Origin: Mesosutterella faecium
GTDB lineage: Bacteria; Pseudomonadota; Gammaproteobacteria; Burkholderiales; Burkholderiaceae_F
DNA: 64,000 bases
Direction of reading: 5' to 3'
NCBI RefSeq assembly: GCF_022809315.2
Contig: NZ_JAKZJU020000001.1
Location: forward strand, 558,001 to 622,000
Shown here piece after piece: positions 1 through 11,121 of this stretch (positions are counted from its first letter, which is position 1; every line of letters starts with the position of its first letter). The position numbers and the translations under genes were made by a program. Below the pieces are notes generated by a model. It was not told the origin of the DNA. It saw only the letters and a list, made by a program, of their open reading frames with translations, and did not search any database.

Positions 1-636
1 CTGCAGTCATTCCTGTTAGTGTTTGCCACATTCCTGCCTATCATGAATCCTTTCGGGGGAGCCATGTTTTTTTTAACCCTGACTCAGGGAGTCAGGGTCG
101 ACATGAGGGCGAGAATCACCAATAGGATGGCGCTCTACTGCTTCATCGTTCTCATGGTTTCTATTTTTGCCGGTCGTCTCATTCTGTCCTTTTTTGGAAT
201 TTCTCTAGCAGTGCTTCAGGTCGGAGGCGGCCTGGTCCTTGTTTCGGCCGGGTGGCAGGCGCTCCATGCGCCGGTTCATACCGGGGATGTGGAAGACAAA
301 GGCTTGTCTGATCGAAGCGACGCTGAACTCATGTCCATGGCTTTTTATCCTCTGACCCTTCCCTTGACAACGGGGCCGGGAACAATTGCGGCCGCCGCGG
401 CGATCGGATCGAGCCAGACGGGGAGCATCGCGACAATTTTCGGGTGCGTCGCTGCTTCAATAGCCATTACGCTGCTCACATGGGTTTGTTTCCGCTTCAG
501 TGACAAAATTCCTAAAGCTGTGGGTGCGGCTGGAGCGGATGCGCTGGCCAGGCTGTTTGCTTTCATCCTTGTGTGCATTGGCATCAGCGTTTTCTGGCAA
601 GGATTTTCTTCTCTTTGGACGACTCTTCCACAATAG
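1..636 (+). CDS. MarC-family integral membrane protein (5' end outside window)
   Basis: The frame is open from base 1, so the true start lies upstream; the first in-frame GTG (position 19) is internal. The readable 211 or so residues are strongly hydrophobic with about five to six membrane segments. They carry the family's N-terminal signature FLPIMNPFGG and a second half with LPLTTGPGTIAAA, both typical of MarC/YhgN proteins (usual length near 200-220). MarC proteins were once linked to multiple antibiotic resistance, but their transport role is not established. The stop is 14 bases before parA, so it probably shares a transcript with parAB. Family assignment is firm, function is not. Confidence 0.85.
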   Translation: MQSFLLVFATFLPIMNPFGGAMFFLTLTQGVRVDMRARITNRMALYCFIVLMVSIFAGRLILSFFGISLAVLQVGGGLVLVSAGWQALHAPVHTGDVEDKGLSDRSDAELMSMAFYPLTLPLTTGPGTIAAAAAIGSSQTGSIATIFGCVAASIAITLLTWVCFRFSDKIPKAVGAAGADALARLFAFILVCIGISVFWQGFSSLWTTLPQ

Positions 637-650
637 GACAAGGCGCGAAT

Positions 651-1445
651 ATGTCTCGTATATTTTGTGTGGCTAACCAAAAAGGCGGTGTCGGGAAGAC
701 GACCACATGTATTAATCTGGCCGCAGCCCTGTCGCTAAAAGGGCAAAGAGTGCTGATGATTGACCTTGATCCTCAAGGCAACGGAACAATGGGAAGCGGG
801 ATAGATAAAAGAACACTGAAAAATTCCGTTTATCAGCTTTTAATCGGTGCCTCTAGGTTTGATGATGTCGTGGTGCGTGCTTTGCCGGAATTCTCCAAAG
901 GTAGCTATGACCTTCTGCCTTCTAACAGGGATCTGGCCGGAGCGGAAGTCGAACTGGTAGACATTGCGCACCGTGATTTTCGACTGAGAGACGCATTGTC
1001 TGAAAAACTGGCTGACTACGACTTCATCCTGATTGACTGTTCTCCTAGCATTTCGCTTTTGACGCTGAACGCACTTTGCTGTGCCCAGGGAGTCATTATT
1101 CCCATGCAGTGCGAGTACTTTGCTCTAGAAGGACTGACGGATCTGGTTGAGACAGTAAAATTTGTGCATCTGCAGAAAAACCGTTACCTTGACACCATTG
1201 GACTTCTGAGAGTGATGTTCGATTCACGCATTACCCTTCAGGAACAAGTGAGCGATCAGCTAAAAAGCCATTTCGGCGACCGTGTGTTTGATACAGTGAT
1301 TCCGAGGAATGTCAGACTAGCGGAAGCTCCGAGTTACGGCGTTCCCGGTGTTTTGTATGACCCGTCCTGCAAGGGGTCCAAGGCTTACAAGGCGTTTGCT
1401 TCGGAAATCTTGGCTAAAACCAAAAGTCAGTCCACCCCCTCATAG
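651..1445 (+). CDS. parA: ParA chromosome-partitioning ATPase
   Basis: A 264-residue Walker-type ATPase that acts with ParB to segregate the chromosome origin region. The deviant Walker A motif KGGVGKTTT is at residues 11-19 (signature lysine at 11), a DLDPQGN motif follows near residue 40 and a LIDCSPS Walker B-like motif near 125. The ATG at 651 is chosen over the longer frame starting at 573 because family homology begins exactly at MSRIFCVANQKGG and an AGGA-type ribosome site precedes it. It lies 14 bases after the MarC gene and 14 bases before parB, so the three look cotranscribed. Chromosomal rather than plasmid type is inferred from the neighbouring atp operon. Confidence 0.95.
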   Translation: MSRIFCVANQKGGVGKTTTCINLAAALSLKGQRVLMIDLDPQGNGTMGSGIDKRTLKNSVYQLLIGASRFDDVVVRALPEFSKGSYDLLPSNRDLAGAEVELVDIAHRDFRLRDALSEKLADYDFILIDCSPSISLLTLNALCCAQGVIIPMQCEYFALEGLTDLVETVKFVHLQKNRYLDTIGLLRVMFDSRITLQEQVSDQLKSHFGDRVFDTVIPRNVRLAEAPSYGVPGVLYDPSCKGSKAYKAFASEILAKTKSQSTPS

Positions 1446-1459
1446 TAAGGAGTTGAAAG

Positions 1460-2371
1460 ATGGCGTTAAAAAGAAAGGCTCTAGGCCGAGGGCTCGGGGC
1501 GCTCGGACTCGGAAGCGCCAAGGAAATCTTTGACAATGATGTTCAGGAAAAAGACAAGGGCGCGGATCCTGTACCTAAGGAAGGAGGCCTGGCTGAACTG
1601 CCGATAGATTGCCTGCAGCCCGGAAAGTATCAGCCGCGGACGCATATGGATCCCGAGTCGATTGCTTCATTGTCTGCGTCCATAAAATCCCAGGGGCTGA
1701 TGTCGCCGCTTCTGGTTCGTTCGGTCGGTCCTCAGCGCTGGGAAATCATTGCCGGGGAAAGACGTTACCGTGCGGCCAAAATGGCTGGTATGAAAACAAT
1801 CCCAGTCATCATTCGTGATGTGCCGGACAAACAGGCTCTGTCTCTCTCGTTAATTGAGAACATACAAAGAGAGGGCCTCAACCCCATAGAAGAAGCCCAA
1901 GGGATGATCCGTCTGATGAAAGAGTTCAATATGACACAGGATCAGATGTCTGAAGCTCTTGGGAAAAGCCGTCCGGCTATCTCCAATACTCTGCGGCTTC
2001 TTAAACTGACTCCGCAGGTACAGAATCTTCTGATGGCCGATAAAATCGATATGGGGCATGCGCGCGCGTTGATTCCCCTGAAGCCAGATGACCAGATTTT
2101 TGTCGCTAATCAAATTGTGATGAAAGGGCTGTCGGTCAGAGAGACGGAAAGGACCGTATCCGCCCTTTTGTCCGAGGGGCGTAAAAAGACAGTCAAAAAA
2201 ACGGCAAAAAAAACGAGGGATATCCTTCATATAGAGGAGTCACTGTCCGATACATTCGGTGCTGAAGTGAAACTCTCCGCTGAAACTAGAGAAAAGGGTA
2301 AAATAACAATTAAATACACTAGTTTAGACCAATTAAATGAACTGCTTGAGCGTCTGGGATATACCTCTTAA
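1460..2371 (+). CDS. parB: ParB chromosome-partitioning protein
   Basis: A 303-residue ParB, usual length for the family. The N-terminal ParA-contact patch GRGLGALGL is visible at about residues 9-17. The ParB/sulfiredoxin-like CTP-binding region runs from about 45 to 135 and contains GERRYRAAK and ENIQREGLNPIEEA. A helix-turn-helix (about 155-200, with LGKSRPAISNTLRLLKL) binds parS. The lysine-rich linker KKTVKKTAKKT comes before the C-terminal dimerisation part. It is preceded by a good AAGGAG site at 1447-1452. I found no perfect parS palindrome in the window. Confidence 0.96.
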   Translation: MALKRKALGRGLGALGLGSAKEIFDNDVQEKDKGADPVPKEGGLAELPIDCLQPGKYQPRTHMDPESIASLSASIKSQGLMSPLLVRSVGPQRWEIIAGERRYRAAKMAGMKTIPVIIRDVPDKQALSLSLIENIQREGLNPIEEAQGMIRLMKEFNMTQDQMSEALGKSRPAISNTLRLLKLTPQVQNLLMADKIDMGHARALIPLKPDDQIFVANQIVMKGLSVRETERTVSALLSEGRKKTVKKTAKKTRDILHIEESLSDTFGAEVKLSAETREKGKITIKYTSLDQLNELLERLGYTS

Positions 2372-2433
2372 GAGGTGTTGCTGTTAGTCCGTGATGGCTG
2401 TTTTTTGTTTTTTGTACTACTTCATATTGGTAG

Positions 2434-2462
2434 TTGTTGAAACAAACGCTTACTTTTAAAAT
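2434..2462 (+). promoter_or_regulatory. Likely sigma-70 promoter of the atp operon
   Basis: TTGTTG at 2434-2439 and TAAAAT at 2457-2462 are separated by exactly 17 bases, which fits a sigma-70 promoter. A start point near 2469 would lie just before the ATG at 2479. No other good promoter is seen between parB and atpI. Sequence match only; no experimental support. Confidence 0.5.
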
Positions 2463-2478
2463 TAGCTGGATTTTCTGG

Positions 2479-2859
2479 ATGAAGGGCTCTTTTTGCGGTG
2501 TGGAAAGCGGCGGATGGCTTAATGCGTTGCTTTCTTATGTCTCGTGCGGCGCAGTGCTGGCGGTAGTTGGTGGCGTTGCTGCCGGGTGGAACGGTTTTAT
2601 TTCATCCCTGTTAGCCTCGGGATCGTATATTTTTCCTTCCGCTCTGCTTATGGCAGCAGTTGCCGCGGTAACACCAAGTCAGCCGCATATAGGGGCGGTT
2701 CTTCTCCAGATAGGGATTTTTGTAAGGACATTGACAGCAATAGGCCTCATGTGCCTCGCAGCTTGGTCTTACCAGAATCTCTGTTGGCCAGTGTTTCTAA
2801 TTTCACTGTTCATAGTAGCCAGCGCTCCTATGGCAGGACAGCTTCTACTGAAGAAATAA
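2479..2859 (+). CDS. atpI: AtpI-like membrane protein of the ATP synthase operon
   Basis: A small hydrophobic protein of 126 residues with four predicted membrane helices, in the position that AtpI holds in front of atpB in proteobacterial operons. AtpI is thought to help assemble the c-ring or bring Mg2+ to the complex and is not essential in most species. The frame could start at TTG 2434 (141 residues), but that codon overlaps the likely -35 box, so I prefer ATG 2479. No clear ribosome site precedes either. Similarity to AtpI is by size, topology and position more than by sequence motif. Confidence 0.7.
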   Translation: MKGSFCGVESGGWLNALLSYVSCGAVLAVVGGVAAGWNGFISSLLASGSYIFPSALLMAAVAAVTPSQPHIGAVLLQIGIFVRTLTAIGLMCLAAWSYQNLCWPVFLISLFIVASAPMAGQLLLKK

Positions 2860-2871
2860 GGAAAGGCTTTT

Positions 2872-3699
2872 ATGTCCTCTCTTCCAACCGCCACTGAATA
2901 TATTCGGCATCACCTGGCGAACCTTGCTTCAAGCAAGCAGTCGTCTATTGTCGATTTTTCAGTTATTAACTACGACACGCTTTTCTTTTCTATCCTCATC
3001 ATGGCCATTGCTCTGTGGCTGCTCTACAAAGCCGCCAACAAGGCAACGGATGGTGTGCCTGGAAAATGGCAGTGCGCTGTTGAGATGATGGTGGAGTTTG
3101 TGAACACGCAGGCCCGCACCCTCATTCACGGGGACAGGACCTTCATTGCCCCGCTTGGGCTGACGGTTTTCGTCTGGGTGACCTTGATGAACTGCATCGA
3201 CCTGCTTCCGGTCGATCTCCTTCCCAAGATTGCTTCTCTGCTAGGCTTTGAGCATCTCAGGCCTTTGCCGACCGCCGATTTGAACGGCACTCTCGGCATT
3301 TCCGTCGGCGTGCTGCTTCTCATGATTTATTACGGGTTTAAGGCTCACGGATTCGCCGGTTTCTTCAAGGGGCTGATCACGGCTCCGTTTGGTGCCAATC
3401 CGCTTCTTTGGCCTTTTAACCTGGTTCTCAATATCATTGAATATTTGGCCAAATGCGTTTCCCTTGGGATGCGACTGTTTGGCAATATGTATGCTGGCGA
3501 ACTGCTGTTCTTCCTGCTGGCATTGTTGGGAGGCTACGCCCTCAGCTTTGGTGTTGTCGGCGGAACGCTCAGCACGCTCGGGCAGATTGTGGGAGGCCTT
3601 GGCTGGTGGCTTTTCCACGTTCTGATCGTTTTGTTACAGGCCTTCATTATGATGATGCTGACCTTGGTTTACTTGGGTCAGGCGCATGAAAGCCATTGA
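2872..3699 (+). CDS. atpB: F0F1 ATP synthase subunit a
   Basis: The membrane stator subunit that forms the two proton half-channels facing the c-ring. At 275 residues it has five to six hydrophobic helices and the diagnostic motif GMRLFGNMYAGELL near residues 199-212, whose Arg201 is the essential arginine that faces the c-ring carboxylate. GLITAPFGANPLLWPFN precedes it. It begins 12 bases after atpI and is followed by a 63-base gap before atpE. The length matches beta- and gammaproteobacterial AtpB. Confidence 0.97.
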   Translation: MSSLPTATEYIRHHLANLASSKQSSIVDFSVINYDTLFFSILIMAIALWLLYKAANKATDGVPGKWQCAVEMMVEFVNTQARTLIHGDRTFIAPLGLTVFVWVTLMNCIDLLPVDLLPKIASLLGFEHLRPLPTADLNGTLGISVGVLLLMIYYGFKAHGFAGFFKGLITAPFGANPLLWPFNLVLNIIEYLAKCVSLGMRLFGNMYAGELLFFLLALLGGYALSFGVVGGTLSTLGQIVGGLGWWLFHVLIVLLQAFIMMMLTLVYLGQAHESH

Positions 3700-3762
3700 T
3701 TTAACAATTTTTTGTTCAACTTCTTTTACCTCTAACCAAGAAGATCTTAAGGAGTCTTTTAA

Positions 3763-4023
<261 letters not shown>

Positions 4024-4082
4024 TTGGTGTTGAACGCTGTTCCTTTAAGGGAGCAGATGTTTAACCTTAATGGGACTCAATA

Positions 4083-4553
4083 ATGAACATTAACGCCTCA
4101 CTATTCGTGCAAATGGTCGTGTTCTTCCTGGGGGCCTGGGTCACCATGAAGTACATCTGGCCGCCGCTGATTCGCGCCATTGAGAATCGGCAGAAAAAGA
4201 TCGCGGAAGGGCTGAGGGCTGCTGATCTTGGCCAGAGCGCTCTGGCCGAAGCAACGAAGAAGCAGCAGGCCGTTGAAGCTCAGGCTCGCGCTCAGGCTGT
4301 TGCGATTGTGGCTGATGGTGAAAAACGCGGCCAGAACATCGTTGAACAGGCTAAGACCCAGGCTCAGGTCGAGGCTGATCGCATTGTCAAAGCAGCCAAT
4401 GAAGAAGCTGATCAGGAAATTGCCCGCGCCAAGGACGCCTTAAGAGATCAGGTGGCCCGGCTGGCGGTGGCTGGTGCTGAGCAGATTCTGAAGCGGGAAG
4501 TTAATGTGGAAACCCACAAAGCCCTGCTCGAAGAACTCAAAGCGAAGCTTTAA
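4083..4553 (+). CDS. atpF: F0F1 ATP synthase subunit b
   Basis: The 156-residue peripheral-stalk subunit. One N-terminal membrane helix (about residues 5-25) is followed by a long charged, alanine- and glutamine-rich helix that dimerises as a coiled coil and reaches up to bind AtpH. The length equals the E. coli subunit b. It starts after an 80-base gap behind atpE and ends 3 bases before atpH, so those two are translationally close. Only one b gene is present, as expected outside photosynthetic and some alpha groups. Confidence 0.96.
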   Translation: MNINASLFVQMVVFFLGAWVTMKYIWPPLIRAIENRQKKIAEGLRAADLGQSALAEATKKQQAVEAQARAQAVAIVADGEKRGQNIVEQAKTQAQVEADRIVKAANEEADQEIARAKDALRDQVARLAVAGAEQILKREVNVETHKALLEELKAKL

Positions 4554-4556
4554 ACC

Positions 4557-5111
4557 ATGGCAGAAATTTCGACAATTGCACGGCCTTATGCCAAGGGTTT
4601 GTATCAGGCTCTTGAGGATCGCCACGCTTCCGTAGAGGAGCATAAGGCGGCCTTGGAAGCTGTGGAGAAGATCTCCAAGGTCATCGCCATGCCTGAGATT
4701 GCTCAGGTTTTCGGCGACCCGAAGCTTTCGTCTGAGCAAATCATTGATCTTATCCACAGCGTACTGCCGGAATCAGAAACCCCGAAAGAGGTCAACAACC
4801 TTCTTTCAGTGGTCTTGAAGAATGGCCGTATCGCAGCCTGGTCCAGCATTGCTGATGACTATCGTCAGCTCATTAATAATGCTGAAGGAATTGCCGAAGC
4901 TTATATCGAGTCGGCTTTTGAAATGTCCAGCAGCGAGATTGAAGATCTTCTGAAGGCTCTCGCTCGGCATTTCCCCAACAAGAAGCTCGTCCCCCACGTC
5001 ACGATCAATCGTGACTTGATTGGCGGGGTGCGCATTCGCGTTGGCGATCAGGTTCTTGATGGTTCGATCAGTGCACGTCTTGAACAAATGAAGACGGCTC
5101 TCACCGCATAA
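4557..5111 (+). CDS. atpH: F0F1 ATP synthase subunit delta
   Basis: The 184-residue delta subunit that connects the b dimer to the top of the alpha3beta3 head. The N-terminal helical domain begins STIARPYAKGLYQAL, the usual start of AtpH. The C-terminal region contains LIGGVRIRVGDQVLDGSI, the most conserved part of the family. It begins 3 bases after atpF stops, with no separate ribosome site, so translational coupling is likely. It ends 16 bases before atpA. Confidence 0.96.
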   Translation: MAEISTIARPYAKGLYQALEDRHASVEEHKAALEAVEKISKVIAMPEIAQVFGDPKLSSEQIIDLIHSVLPESETPKEVNNLLSVVLKNGRIAAWSSIADDYRQLINNAEGIAEAYIESAFEMSSSEIEDLLKALARHFPNKKLVPHVTINRDLIGGVRIRVGDQVLDGSISARLEQMKTALTA

Positions 5112-5127
5112 ATTCCGGAGCTGAATA

Positions 5128-6669
5128 ATGCAACTCAATCCTAGTGAAATCAGTGATTTGCTGAAGAAGCGGATCGAAGACCTCGGGGTCTCGGCCGATC
5201 TTCGTACGCAGGGCACCGTGATTTCCGTTACCGACGGCATCGTCCGCATTCACGGTCTTTCCGACGTGATGCAGGGCGAAATGCTTGAATTTCCAGGCAA
5301 CACCTACGGCCTGGCGCTTAATCTGGAGCGTGATTCGGTCGGCGCGGTGATTCTCGGTGAATATACCCATATTTCCGAAGGCGATACAGTTCGCACGACG
5401 GGGCGCATTCTGCAGGTTCCCGTTGGACCCGAGCTGATTGGCCGTGTTGTTAACGCACTGGGTCAGCCGATTGACGGCAAAGGCCCGATCAATGCCAAGC
5501 AGTACGACGTCGTTGAAAAAATCGCTCCGGGCGTGATCGAGCGCCAGTCTGTGTCTGAGCCTGTTCAGACCGGTCTGAAATCGATTGACTCGATGGTGCC
5601 GATCGGACGCGGACAGCGCGAGCTGATCATTGGCGACCGCCAGACGGGCAAGACTGCCGTTGCTCTGGACACCATTATTAATCAGAAGGGCAAGCACCTG
5701 ACCTGCATTTATGTGGCTATTGGTCAGAAGGCTTCCACCGTTGCGAACGTCGTCCGTCAGCTCACCGAACACGGTGCAATGGACTATACGATTGTGGTGG
5801 CTGCTACGGCTTCTGAAGCTGCCGCTCTGCAGTATATCGCTCCGTACGCGGGTGCCACCATGGGTGAGTATTTCCGCGACAGAGGCCAGGATTCTCTGAT
5901 TGTTTATGATGACCTGACCAAGCAGGCCTGGGCCTACCGCCAGATATCTCTGCTTCTGCGTCGTCCGCCGGGACGCGAAGCCTACCCGGGCGATGTGTTC
6001 TATCTGCATTCCCGCCTGCTTGAGCGTGCTGCTCGAGTCAATGCGGAATATGTGGAGCGCTTCACCAAGGGTGAGGTCAAGGGCAAGACCGGGTCGATGA
6101 CTGCGTTGCCGATCATTGAAACCCAGGCCGGTGACGTGACCGCCTTTGTTCCGACGAACGTCATTTCCATTACTGACGGCCAGATCTTCCTTGAGACGGA
6201 CCTGTTCAATGCAGGTATCCGTCCGGCTATCAACCCGGGCATTTCCGTTTCTCGCGTGGGCGGCGCTGCTCAGACGAAGATCATTAAGAAGCTGGGCGGC
6301 GGCGTGCGCTTGGCTCTGGCTCAGTATCGTGAACTGGCTGCTTTTGCTCAGTTTGCATCCGATCTGGACGAGACCACCCGCAAGGAACTGGAACGCGGCC
6401 GCGTTGTTACGGAACTGATGAAGCAGCCTCAGTATCATCCGCTTCAGGTTTGGGAAGAAGCTCTGGTGCTGTTCTCCGTCAACATCGGGTTCTATGACAA
6501 CGTCAAGGTGAAGGACGCACTCCGCGTTCAGGACGCCATGCGCGACTATATGCAGGAGCACTACAAGGAGCTTGTTGACCGCATCGAGGAAAAGAAGGTT
6601 CTTGACAAAGAAGATGCCTCTGCTCTCGAAGCTGCGATTAACGAGTTCAAGAAGAACGGTGCTTTTTAA
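5128..6669 (+). CDS. atpA: F0F1 ATP synthase subunit alpha
   Basis: The 513-residue non-catalytic nucleotide-binding head subunit, identical in length to E. coli AtpA. The Walker A motif GDRQTGKT is at residues 169-176. The Walker B region reads [20 protein letters not shown], and the arginine finger lies in the conserved [14 protein letters not shown] segment. The N-terminal beta-barrel begins with the usual ISDLLKKRI. It has a GGAG site 10 bases before the ATG. A long reading frame on the opposite strand is a codon-bias shadow, not a gene. Confidence 0.98.
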   Translation: MQLNPSEISDLLKKRIEDLGVSADLRTQGTVISVTDGIVRIHGLSDVMQGEMLEFPGNTYGLALNLERDSVGAVILGEYTHISEGDTVRTTGRILQVPVGPELIGRVVNALGQPIDGKGPINAKQYDVVEKIAPGVIERQSVSEPVQTGLKSIDSMVPIGRGQRELIIGDRQTGKTAVALDTIINQKGKHLTCIYVAIGQKASTVANVVRQLTEHGAMDYTIVVAATASEAAALQYIAPYAGATMGEYFRDRGQDSLIVYDDLTKQAWAYRQISLLLRRPPGREAYPGDVFYLHSRLLERAARVNAEYVERFTKGEVKGKTGSMTALPIIETQAGDVTAFVPTNVISITDGQIFLETDLFNAGIRPAINPGISVSRVGGAAQTKIIKKLGGGVRLALAQYRELAAFAQFASDLDETTRKELERGRVVTELMKQPQYHPLQVWEEALVLFSVNIGFYDNVKVKDALRVQDAMRDYMQEHYKELVDRIEEKKVLDKEDASALEAAINEFKKNGAF

Positions 6670-6696
6670 AAGCGACAAGCGATCTTAGAGGACCCA

Positions 6697-7602
6697 ATGC
6701 CAAGCACAAAAGAAATACGCTTAAAGATCAAGAGCGTAAACAATACGCGCAAGATCACTAACGCGATGCAGATGGTGGCGGCCTCGAAAATGCGCAAGGC
6801 GCAGGATCGTATGTTTGCGGCGCGTCCGTATGGAGAGGATATTCGCAGGATTATTTCTCATCTTGCTTCCTCTCATACGGATTACCGCCATCCGTTCCTC
6901 GCTTCGCATAATGACGCCAAAAAAATTGGCCTTATCCTCATTACGACGGATAAGGGCTTGGCCGGTGCGTTGAACACAAACATTCTGCGCGACACCCTGA
7001 CCCATATCAAGCAGTGGAATGCCGATGGCAATGAGATTTTCGCCACAGCGATCGGCAACAAAGGTCTGGGTTTCCTGCAGAGGTTGGGAATGCCGGTGCA
7101 AAGTCAGGTGATCGCGCTGGGTGACAAGCCCAACCTTGACCGACTGATTGGTGCCATTCGAGTCCAGCTTGAAGCCTATGCAAAGGGCGAGGTGTCTGCT
7201 GTGTACCTTGCCTATACGCGTTTTATCAATGCGATGAAGCAGGAGCCGGTTTTTGAGCAGCTTTTGCCTCTGCCGACAAGCGAGATGCTGGCAGGAGAGC
7301 CTCAAAAGCAGGGCGCTGCAGATTCTCAGGGACCGCACTACACCCGAGACTATGAATATGAACCTAGCGCTCAGGCCGTGCTGGATCTATTGCTGAACCG
7401 ATACGTTGAAGCGCTTATTTATCAGGCTGTTGCTGAAAATATGGCCTCTGAGCAGAGTGCCCGCATGGTGGCCATGAAGGCCGCTACGGACAATGCGAAG
7501 AAACTGGCCGATGAGCTCCAGCTTGTCTTCAATAAGACGCGTCAGGCCGCCATCACGAAGGAAATTACCGAAATCGTGGGCGGCGCTGCTGCTGTGTCTT
7601 GA
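6697..7602 (+). CDS. atpG: F0F1 ATP synthase subunit gamma
   Basis: The 301-residue rotor shaft. It has the conserved N-terminal helix ([20 protein letters not shown]), the GLAGALNTN turn and the C-terminal signature [24 protein letters not shown]. It is a little longer than the roughly 287 residues of E. coli, mainly from a loop around residues 195-225 that carries acidic and polar residues; such insertions are common in betaproteobacteria. Gaps of 27 and 33 bases separate it from atpA and atpD. Confidence 0.97.
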   Translation: MPSTKEIRLKIKSVNNTRKITNAMQMVAASKMRKAQDRMFAARPYGEDIRRIISHLASSHTDYRHPFLASHNDAKKIGLILITTDKGLAGALNTNILRDTLTHIKQWNADGNEIFATAIGNKGLGFLQRLGMPVQSQVIALGDKPNLDRLIGAIRVQLEAYAKGEVSAVYLAYTRFINAMKQEPVFEQLLPLPTSEMLAGEPQKQGAADSQGPHYTRDYEYEPSAQAVLDLLLNRYVEALIYQAVAENMASEQSARMVAMKAATDNAKKLADELQLVFNKTRQAAITKEITEIVGGAAAVS

Positions 7603-7608
7603 CGCTAA

Positions 7609-9039
<1,431 letters not shown>

Positions 9040-9045
9040 TGGCAA

Positions 9046-9067
9046 GGCCGGGCTTGAACACCCGGCC
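9046..9067 (+). other. Stem-loop between atpD and atpC
   Basis: GGCCGGG (9046-9052) and CCCGGCC (9061-9067) form a perfect 7-bp GC stem around an 8-base loop in the 51-base gap between atpD and atpC. No T-run follows, so it should not stop transcription efficiently. It may act as an mRNA processing or stability element that lowers epsilon relative to beta, which the 3:1 stoichiometry of the complex requires. Confidence 0.5.
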
Positions 9068-9090
9068 GGACTCGACAGCGGGGCTACTTG

Positions 9091-9510
9091 ATGAAAACGA
9101 TAAGAGTAGATGTCGTCAATGCGGAGAAGCATATTTTCTCCGGTGACGCTAAATTTGTTGCGTTGCCCGGTGTTGAAGGCGAATTAGGCGTTCTGCCAGG
9201 ACATGTTCCGTTTATTACCAGGATCAAGCCCGGTTTTGTCAGAGTGACAATGCCGGATGATCCTGAAGTGAAGAGGATTTTTGTCGCCGGCGGAATTCTG
9301 GAGGTTCAGCCTGACATTGTCACGGTTTTGGCCGACACTGCCGTTCGCAGTGAAGACTTGGACGAGGCTAAGGCGAAGAAAGCCCTTGAGGAAACCAAGG
9401 AGCTACGCAAGAATGCCAAGGGTGACCTTGAGATCGCGCGCCTTGAAGCAGAGATGGTGGCCTTGTCTGCCGAGCTTAAGATTATTCAGAAGCTGTCGGC
9501 AAAGCGTTGA
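9091..9510 (+). CDS. atpC: F0F1 ATP synthase subunit epsilon
   Basis: The 139-residue epsilon subunit: an N-terminal beta-sandwich with the conserved [17 protein letters not shown] segment (near residues 26-42) and a C-terminal helical pair rich in Glu, Lys and Ala that can inhibit ATP hydrolysis. The ATG at 9091 is preferred over an adjacent in-frame TTG at 9088. It is the last gene of the operon and is followed by a strong intrinsic terminator. Confidence 0.96.
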   Translation: MKTIRVDVVNAEKHIFSGDAKFVALPGVEGELGVLPGHVPFITRIKPGFVRVTMPDDPEVKRIFVAGGILEVQPDIVTVLADTAVRSEDLDEAKAKKALEETKELRKNAKGDLEIARLEAEMVALSAELKIIQKLSAKR

Positions 9511-9587
9511 CAGAGGCAAAAGCATCAGCAAATACTGAGTTCCCGGTGCCCTGATATTTCAGGAGCTCGGGGGTAAAGGGCAAGAAG

Positions 9588-9616
9588 GCATCGTGAAATA
9601 TTCACGATGCTTTTTT
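9588..9616 (+). terminator. Intrinsic terminator of the atp operon
   Basis: GCATCGTGAA (9588-9597) pairs perfectly with TTCACGATGC (9601-9610) over a 3-base loop, followed by six T residues (9611-9616). This is a textbook rho-independent terminator 77 bases after the atpC stop. Confidence 0.93.
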
Positions 9617-10053
9617 GCTACCGGGGCTCGGACCTGTGAGTCTAGGGGCGGCAGTTTTTCCCTCTTCGTAGCCCGCGAGACGGGGGCTTCGCCTCCGGCA
9701 CTGCCCTGCGATGGGCTCTCTCTGTCAGTTTGAAACTTGTTTTCAACGCGCGGAAGGCTCTGTTCATCAGGCATAGTTCTTTTTCCTGCGTTTTGCCAGG
9801 ACCGAAGGCCCTCCAATCTCTCATTCGCGCGGTTGCCAAAGCTGCTGCGTTCATCTTTCACTTCCTGCGCCCGGGGGCGGTCAGCCGGTTTTCCCTCCCG
9901 GGCTGGCACGCCTTTTTCTTGTTCGCCCAGGGTCTGACCGTCATCTACAGCCGGACCTAGTCTGATAAAGTTACCGTTGCTGACTTTGTTTTTTTAAGGC
10001 TATTTCCCTGGTTGCGGGGGGGTGCCGTTACTGCTCGATAATGTCTCGTGACT
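9617..10053. other. Unassigned intergenic region with RNA-like folding
   Basis: About 430 bases between the atp terminator and hemE. Several short frames cross it on both strands, but their proteins have skewed composition and no recognisable domain, so I do not call a gene. Nested complementarity is visible: GGCAGT (9650-9655) with ACTGCC (9700-9705) encloses a GC hairpin at 9681-9697, and CCCG/CGGG at 9672-9684 competes with it. I checked by eye for the conserved blocks of RNase P RNA, tmRNA, SRP RNA and 6S RNA and could not match any convincingly. The hemE promoter should also lie here; TTGCGG (10012) and GATAAT (10037) are a poor candidate with a 19-base spacer. Confidence 0.4.
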
Positions 10054-11118
10054 ATGAAACCTTTAATGAATGATGTTCTTCTTAGAGCTTTGCTGAGGCA
10101 GCCTGTCCCCTATACGCCTGTGTGGCTGATGAGGCAGGCGGGAAGGTTCTTGCCTGAATATAGGGCGCTTCGTGCGAAAAGCGGCAGTTTTCTAGCTATG
10201 GCTCATTCGCCAGACTTGGCAACAGAGGTCACGCTCCAGCCGGTCGACCGCTTTAATCTGGATGCTGCGATTTTGTTTTCGGATATTCTGACTATTCCAG
10301 AAGCAATGGGGCTGGGTTTGAGGTTCGAAAACGGTGTCGGGCCTGTTTTTGAAAAGCCTCTTCAGGATGAAAAGACCGTGCGCAGGCTCCAGCCGGTGGA
10401 CATGGAAAAGCTCTCCTATGTCATGGACGCCGTATCTAGCATACGCAGGGCCCTGTCATCCAGAGTGCCGCTGCTTGGATTCTCCGGGAGTCCTTTTACG
10501 CTCGCCTGCTACATGATTGAAGGCAGGGGGAGCCGGAACTGGCTGACTGTGAAACGCATGATGTATGCAAGGCCAGATTTGTTTGAGCACATCATCAACG
10601 TCAATACGGACTCAGTAGCAGCCTATCTTTCGGCTCAAATCTCTGCTGGCGCCCAAGCCGTTCAGATTTTTGACACCTGGGGAGGCTGCCTGTCTGCGGA
10701 GATGTTTAGAAGGTACTCTCTGGAAAGCATGCGCCGCGTGATAGAGAGGCTGCCCAAAGAGCACGAAGGTCGGCGGGTTCCTGTCATTGTGTTTACCAAG
10801 GGAGGTGGGCTTTGGGTTCGGGATCTTGCAGGCATTGGGGCAGACGCCGTCGGACTGGACTGGTGCGTGAATTTGTCTGAGGTGCGGACAGCTGTTTCGG
10901 ATAAGGCTGCCCTTCAGGGCAATCTTGACCCCGCAGCCCTGCTGGCGGGCGAGACCGTCGTTCGGCAGGAGGTCCGGAAGGTGCTGGAATCCTATGGCCC
11001 TGTGGATGGAGGCGGACATGTGTTTAATTTGGGACACGGAGTAGACATTCAAACTCCGGTAGAGGCTGTGGCAGCGTTGGTTGATGAAGTGCATTCGTAC
11101 AGCCGCCGCTTCCATTAA
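10054..11118 (+). CDS. hemE: Uroporphyrinogen decarboxylase
   Basis: Converts uroporphyrinogen III to coproporphyrinogen III in haem synthesis. The N-terminal signature [20 protein letters not shown] (substrate-binding arginines) is at about residues 14-33. [15 protein letters not shown] supplies the catalytic aspartate, and [16 protein letters not shown] follows. The C-terminal part ends [19 protein letters not shown], as in HemE. ATG 10054 gives 354 residues, the usual length; a GTG at 10048 is an alternative, and neither has a clear Shine-Dalgarno. It lies 3 bases from priA, a pairing common in betaproteobacteria. Confidence 0.96.
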   Translation: MKPLMNDVLLRALLRQPVPYTPVWLMRQAGRFLPEYRALRAKSGSFLAMAHSPDLATEVTLQPVDRFNLDAAILFSDILTIPEAMGLGLRFENGVGPVFEKPLQDEKTVRRLQPVDMEKLSYVMDAVSSIRRALSSRVPLLGFSGSPFTLACYMIEGRGSRNWLTVKRMMYARPDLFEHIINVNTDSVAAYLSAQISAGAQAVQIFDTWGGCLSAEMFRRYSLESMRRVIERLPKEHEGRRVPVIVFTKGGGLWVRDLAGIGADAVGLDWCVNLSEVRTAVSDKAALQGNLDPAALLAGETVVRQEVRKVLESYGPVDGGGHVFNLGHGVDIQTPVEAVAALVDEVHSYSRRFH

Positions 11119-11121
11119 GAG

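Noticed and set aside
1..2433. parS sites near parAB
   Set aside because: No palindrome close to the TGTTTCACGTGAAACA consensus was found.
5101..6678. 525-residue minus-strand open frame opposite atpA
   Set aside because: A mirror of strong codon bias in atpA; its composition is unnatural and no domain is recognisable.
9559..9909. 116-residue minus-strand frame after the atp operon
   Set aside because: Overlaps the intrinsic terminator, has no ribosome site and has a composition unlike real proteins here.
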